A stretch of DNA of 10,669 bases, from contig CAJUHN010000123.1 in the NCBI GenBank assembly GCA_910585935.1, forward strand, positions 1-10,669, written 5' to 3'. The translations under genes and the position numbers were made by a program. Positions within the stretch are counted from its first letter, which is position 1. Every line of letters begins with the position of its first letter. This document shows positions 7,461 to 10,669 of the stretch, one piece after another. Origin of the DNA: an uncultured Lachnospiraceae bacterium (GTDB taxonomy: Bacteria > Bacillota > Clostridia > Lachnospirales > Lachnospiraceae). The notes under the pieces were generated by a model. That model had not been told where the DNA came from. It worked only from the letters and a program-made list of their open reading frames with translations, and searched no databases.

Positions 7461-7645
7461 AGAACAGCCAACCAACTAGCTCCGGCAAGGAAGTATTCCA
7501 TAAGAAGCCCCTTGGAAGACGTCGGCACTTAATAAGCAGTCCTGTTAAGGGCTGCGAATTTAGTACCGCTACGTCTGGAACGGAGCGAGAGCGCGGCTTC
7601 GCTGGAATACTTCCTTGCCGGAGCGAACCTTTGTTAAAGTGTTCT
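7461..7645 (+). repeat. Structured intergenic repeat, copy C (complete)
   Basis: The best reference copy. The core 7479-7624 (146 bp) is bounded by perfect 22-base inverted repeats (7479-7500 and 7603-7624). Inside, AGACGTCGG pairs with CCG-CT-ACGTCT around a central stem. The stem's tip is GCAGTCCT (7536-7543), loop GTTA, AGGGCTGC (7548-7555), with a G-U pair. A second hairpin lies at 7584-7603. Outside the core AGAACAGCCAACCAAC is shared with copy D. The outermost AGAAC (7461-7465) is complementary to GTTCT (7641-7645), which overlaps the stop codon of the HipA-like gene at 7644-7646. It is clearly GC-richer than its surroundings and contains no reading frame of note. Confidence 0.9.
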
Positions 7646-8816
7646 ATTTCCTTAAATCCATACCTATAGGATACACCCCATCTCTTTTAAACTTGCACAA
7701 CACCCCTAATCTCTTTAACCTATCTCGAAACATCATATAATAACTAGGTTTTACAAACAACTTCTTTGAAATAGGTTTTATCACTTGAATAGGATACCTT
7801 TTAAATCCATAAGAAGCAGCTTCAAACATGGTTTTCCCATTAAATGCAATATATCTTGTATCTTGATTTAAAGTAGCTTCATCAAAGGAATTATTATGAT
7901 CATATAATGGATGTAGACCAATAAACTCAAAGGAATCATTATCGTAATAAAATCCCCAATTCTGCCCATGTCTATCTTGATTATTGATTAAATAATCTAT
8001 CTGACACATGAGCAGATAATCTTGTTGAAAAGTCTGAAACAATAATGTATCAAATCTTTTCCCAACTCTGTTGTAATATGCCTCCACTTCTTCCGCTGTA
8101 ACAATACTATATTTGCCTGTCGTCATACATTTACATTTTGTACACAATAGATCCCCTTCATAAACTAATTCATATTTTAAGTGATTTATATTAAAACAAT
8201 CTAAAATATCTGATACACTAGCTTCTATTTTAGCTTCTAAATCGCCATGAAAACCTGCTTTATATAAATAAAGACCATCTGCTTCTCTACGCCATGCTTT
8301 TGCATATGCACCATAAGTACTTAATTCTGGTGTAAAAAAATCTTTATTTTGAAACGAAAGAGAAGTTCCCTTTAAAGCTACATGAAACATAATATCGGAT
8401 AATTTATTCGATTTTAAGTCCATATCTTTCCATCTCTTGTCTTCCTTATCCCCACATATCCAATAACAATCCAATACAGATATCCCTCTGCATGTTAAAC
8501 TTATCTTGGCCTTTACCTCATCTGTCTGTACTTGACTGAATCCATAAACATTCAATATCTTCTTTGCATGTTCTCGGTCAATAGAAAGAACCCGTGACGA
8601 TAACCAATTCGTGATTACAGCCCTGTTATGACCAAATAATCTTACCGCTTCCTTTAAACTATTATCCTCAATCTTCACTTCACTATATAAATTTCCTCGT
8701 AGCTTCATAGGCAGCTTACATTCATTGAAAACTTTAACCTCACCATTTATGCTATTTTCTATCCACAGTATTCTTTCATCTTTAAACATCAAATACATTT
8801 CCTTAATCCCCATCAT
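7644..8816 (-). CDS. HipA-like kinase-fold protein without a HipB partner
   Basis: The 390 residues carry HipA-type kinase landmarks: a catalytic-loop motif NQDRHGQN (279-286, with D281) and a metal-binding-like YDHNNS (305-310, D306). Lys186 in YLYKAG is a possible ATP contact. An N-terminal region of about 130 residues with WLSSRVLSIDREHAKKIL is shared with a group of Lachnospiraceae HipA-domain proteins that I recall. HipA kinases phosphorylate a protein target (GltX in E. coli) and are held in check by HipB; no helix-turn-helix partner gene lies beside this one, so a toxin role is unproven. The start is uncertain: the ATG at 8816 has only a weak ribosome site, while Met10 (8789) has AAGGA ten bases upstream. 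It follows miaB by 47 bp with no T-tailed terminator, so it may be read through from miaB. Repeat copy C touches its stop codon. Confidence 0.72.
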   Translation of the reverse strand: MMGIKEMYLMFKDERILWIENSINGEVKVFNECKLPMKLRGNLYSEVKIEDNSLKEAVRLFGHNRAVITNWLSSRVLSIDREHAKKILNVYGFSQVQTDEVKAKISLTCRGISVLDCYWICGDKEDKRWKDMDLKSNKLSDIMFHVALKGTSLSFQNKDFFTPELSTYGAYAKAWRREADGLYLYKAGFHGDLEAKIEASVSDILDCFNINHLKYELVYEGDLLCTKCKCMTTGKYSIVTAEEVEAYYNRVGKRFDTLLFQTFQQDYLLMCQIDYLINNQDRHGQNWGFYYDNDSFEFIGLHPLYDHNNSFDEATLNQDTRYIAFNGKTMFEAASYGFKRYPIQVIKPISKKLFVKPSYYMMFRDRLKRLGVLCKFKRDGVYPIGMDLRK

Positions 8817-8863
8817 ATATCTATCAATCTCACATCAAATAAGCAATAGACAAAAGTCTTTTG

Positions 8864-10321
8864 CTATATGATGGTACTGCTAAGCGTTCCGATATAATAA
8901 AAGCCCTTTGCCTCTTCTAATTTTACAGATACAATCTTTCCAATTAATTCTTTCTTTCCCTCAAAATGAACTAAAATATTATTACTCAATCTTCCTGTGA
9001 CAAATCCTTTTTGATGTGTATTCTCTTCTTCTACTAACACCTTTTCTGTTTTTCCAATATCTCTTCCTGTAAGTTCTGCTGATATTTTTTGAACTTCCGC
9101 CAACAGACAGTCGAATCTCTCCTTTACGATATCCTCTGGCACTTGATTTTCCATAGAAGCAGCGGGTGTTCCCGTTCTTTTAGAATAAATAAATGTAAAT
9201 GCACTATCAAATCTCACTTTTTTTATCACATCTAATGTTTCTTCAAAGTCTTCTTGTGTTTCTCCCGGAAAGCCTACAATAATATCTGTAGTAAGTGAAA
9301 TATCAGGAACTGCTGCTCTAATTTTTTTCACTAATTCTAAATACTGTTCTTTTGTATAATGTCGATTCATCGCTTTTAAAATTCGGCTGCTTCCAGACTG
9401 TATTGGTAAATGAAGTTGTTTACATATTTTTTTGGATTCCTTCATCACTTCGATTAATTCATCAGATAAATCTTTGGGATGTGATGTCATAAAACGAATT
9501 CTTTCTAATCCCTCTATTTTTTCAATACGTCTTAATAATTCTGCAAAAGTGATAGAGTTTTCTAAATTTTTGCCATAAGAATTTACATTTTGCCCTAACA
9601 GCATAACTTCTACTACACCATCTGCTACAAGATTTTCAATCTCATAAACAATATCTTCCGGTTTACGGCTTCTTTCTCTCCCTCTCACATAAGGTACAAT
9701 ACAATAACTACAGAAATTATTACACCCAAACATGATATTCACACCGGATTTAAAAGGATATTTTCTTTCATTTGGAAGTTCTTCTACGATTTTATCTGTA
9801 TCTTTCCAAATATCAATCTCCATTTTTTCACTGTTTAAATGAGTATCTATGAGTTCTGCTAATTTATAGATATTATGTGTACCAAATATGATATCCACAA
9901 AACGATAACTCTTTTTTATTTTTTCAACTACTTCTTCCTCTTGCATCATACAGCCACAAAGCGCTATCTTCATATTTGGATTTTTCTTTTTTAAATTCTT
10001 CAGATACCCCAGTCGACCATATACCTTCAAATTTGCATTTTCCCGTACCGTACAAGTATTATAAATCACAAAATCTGCTTCTTCGGTATCCACCTGCTGA
10101 TATCCAATCGCTTCTAATACTCCAATTAATTTTTCAGAATCTCTTGCATTCATCTGACAGCCAAAAGTTTTTATACAACATGACAAAGGACGCCCTAACT
10201 CTTCCCTTTTTTTCTGAACATACTCTCGACATTTGGCTATAAAATAATATTGGCGCTCTGGTTCTGTTTCAGGAGGGGCATTTGTAATATCAATTTTATT
10301 AAAATCTATAGTATAATACAT
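8864..10321 (-). CDS. miaB: tRNA-2-methylthio-N6-dimethylallyladenosine synthase MiaB
   Basis: MiaB is a radical-SAM enzyme that adds the 2-methylthio group to i6A37 next to the anticodon of tRNAs reading U-starting codons. With the start at 10321 it has 485 residues. The N-terminal methylthiotransferase domain has the auxiliary-cluster cysteines C55 (FGCQMN), C90 (NTC) and C124 (CGC). The radical-SAM motif is C200-xxx-C204-xx-C207 in GCNNFCSYCIVPYVRGRERS. A TRAM RNA-binding domain closes the protein (about 421-485). MYYTIDF was chosen as the start because AAAGGA lies eight bases upstream and homologues begin near there. An ATG at 10369 adds 16 residues (MGECQGKNLERERKIF) with a weaker site. 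All catalytic residues are present. In many Clostridia miaB adjoins mutS; here the two are about 4.1 kb apart. Confidence 0.97.
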   Translation of the reverse strand: MYYTIDFNKIDITNAPPETEPERQYYFIAKCREYVQKKREELGRPLSCCIKTFGCQMNARDSEKLIGVLEAIGYQQVDTEEADFVIYNTCTVRENANLKVYGRLGYLKNLKKKNPNMKIALCGCMMQEEEVVEKIKKSYRFVDIIFGTHNIYKLAELIDTHLNSEKMEIDIWKDTDKIVEELPNERKYPFKSGVNIMFGCNNFCSYCIVPYVRGRERSRKPEDIVYEIENLVADGVVEVMLLGQNVNSYGKNLENSITFAELLRRIEKIEGLERIRFMTSHPKDLSDELIEVMKESKKICKQLHLPIQSGSSRILKAMNRHYTKEQYLELVKKIRAAVPDISLTTDIIVGFPGETQEDFEETLDVIKKVRFDSAFTFIYSKRTGTPAASMENQVPEDIVKERFDCLLAEVQKISAELTGRDIGKTEKVLVEEENTHQKGFVTGRLSNNILVHFEGKKELIGKIVSVKLEEAKGFYYIGTLSSTII

Positions 10322-10582
10322 GAATATTTTCCTTTCTCTTTCTAAATTCTTTCCTTGACACTCCCCCATGCCTAAAGACCTTAACTTGACCCATTGTTCT
10401 AGTTCATTTGAAAGCTGGAATTTATAAAGGTATTTCTTTTGAATTTTCTATTTCGAGCAAGTAAAAAATCTTATTTTATGAGTATTCCTTAATTCAACTA
10501 GCACAACAAGTTAATTTCCATAATAACCCAAAAATAATCTTAACATTTTATATCTTATCATAACACTCTCTTATCCAAAAGT
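10322..10582. other. AT-rich leader region upstream of miaB
   Basis: About 260 bases between miaB and repeat copy D. It holds the miaB ribosome site, the alternative upstream ATG (10369) and one candidate promoter (10468-10497). No convincing reading frame, RNA gene or terminator is visible. Confidence 0.5.
10468..10497 (-). promoter_or_regulatory. Weak candidate promoter for miaB
   Basis: On the minus strand TTGAAT (10492-10497) and TAAGAT (10468-10473) are separated by 18 bases. Transcription from it would give a leader of about 140 bases before the chosen miaB start. The surrounding AT-richness makes chance matches likely. Confidence 0.28.
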
Positions 10583-10669
10583 AGAACAGCCAACCAACCA
10601 GCGAAGGCAAGGAAGTATTCCAAAAGAAGCCCCTTGGAAGACGTCGGTACTTAATGAGCAAACCCGCAA
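10583..10669 (+). repeat. Structured intergenic repeat, copy D (left half only)
   Basis: The left half of the repeat, cut by the window end. TAGAACAGCCAACCAAC (10582-10598) is identical to the outer flank of copy C. The left arm (10601-10622) ends GGCAAGGAAGTATTCCA as in copy C. AGAAGCCCCTTGGAAGACG, TCGG and ACTTAAT follow in the same order. It then diverges at the tip of the central hairpin to GAGCAAACCCGCAA. If the stem is kept, the bases beyond the window should begin GGGTTTGCGAATTTAG, closing a GCAA loop. Confidence 0.85.

Noticed and set aside
5629..7645. The repeat copies as a CRISPR array or as IS ends enclosing a transposase
   Set aside because: Copies are kilobases apart, in both orientations, with no regular spacers, and none encloses or adjoins a transposase gene in this window.
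8851..8863. CAAAAG/CTTTTG inverted repeat just after miaB as a terminator
   Set aside because: The loop would be one base and no T-run follows in the direction of miaB transcription.
10299..10394. 31-residue frame starting MGQVKVF overlapping the miaB start
   Set aside because: No ribosome site before its ATG, and it runs into the miaB coding region in another frame; no sign of a leader-peptide attenuator.

Overview
The window looks like AT-rich DNA from a Clostridia-class Firmicute, most likely a Lachnospiraceae gut anaerobe. The reasons are the MiaB/MutS/MutL sequence style, AGGAG-type ribosome sites, a YaaH/SleL-type spore enzyme and a HipA-like protein of a kind I associate with that family. 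The genus cannot be read from the window.

Layout, left to right. Position 1-97 is the right half of a structured repeat (copy A) that ends at the mutL stop codon. mutL (98-1981) and mutS (2076-4730) form a minus-strand mismatch-repair operon. A back-to-back promoter region (about 4830-4906) separates mutS from a plus-strand lipoprotein gene (4959-5567), which ends in a clear rho-independent terminator. Repeat copy B (about 5629-5842, inverted) fills the convergent gap before a minus-strand LysM + GH18 gene (5871-7025). Upstream of that lie an unannotated-looking 57-residue gene (7116-7289) with its own candidate promoter, repeat copy C (about 7461-7645), a HipA-like kinase gene (7644-8816) and miaB (8864-10321). 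The window closes with about 260 bases of AT-rich leader and the left half of repeat copy D (10583-10669).

The core genes are a tRNA modification enzyme (MiaB) and the MutS-MutL mismatch-repair pair, which commonly lie side by side in Clostridia. Here about 4.1 kb of unrelated genes plus two repeat copies separate miaB from mutS.

The most noteworthy feature is the repeat family. Four copies of a GC-richer foldback of about 147 bp (up to about 185-215 bp with flanks) punctuate the window. In the two complete copies the 22-bp terminal arms differ at seven positions, yet each copy stays perfectly self-complementary. Internal hairpins tolerate changes mainly as G-U pairs on one strand only. Both points suggest a structure that acts as RNA from a defined strand. 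The right end of each copy where it is visible faces the 3' end of a gene and sits on or very near its stop codon or terminator. I do not recognise a named family. It could be a non-autonomous mobile element, a structured RNA, or both.
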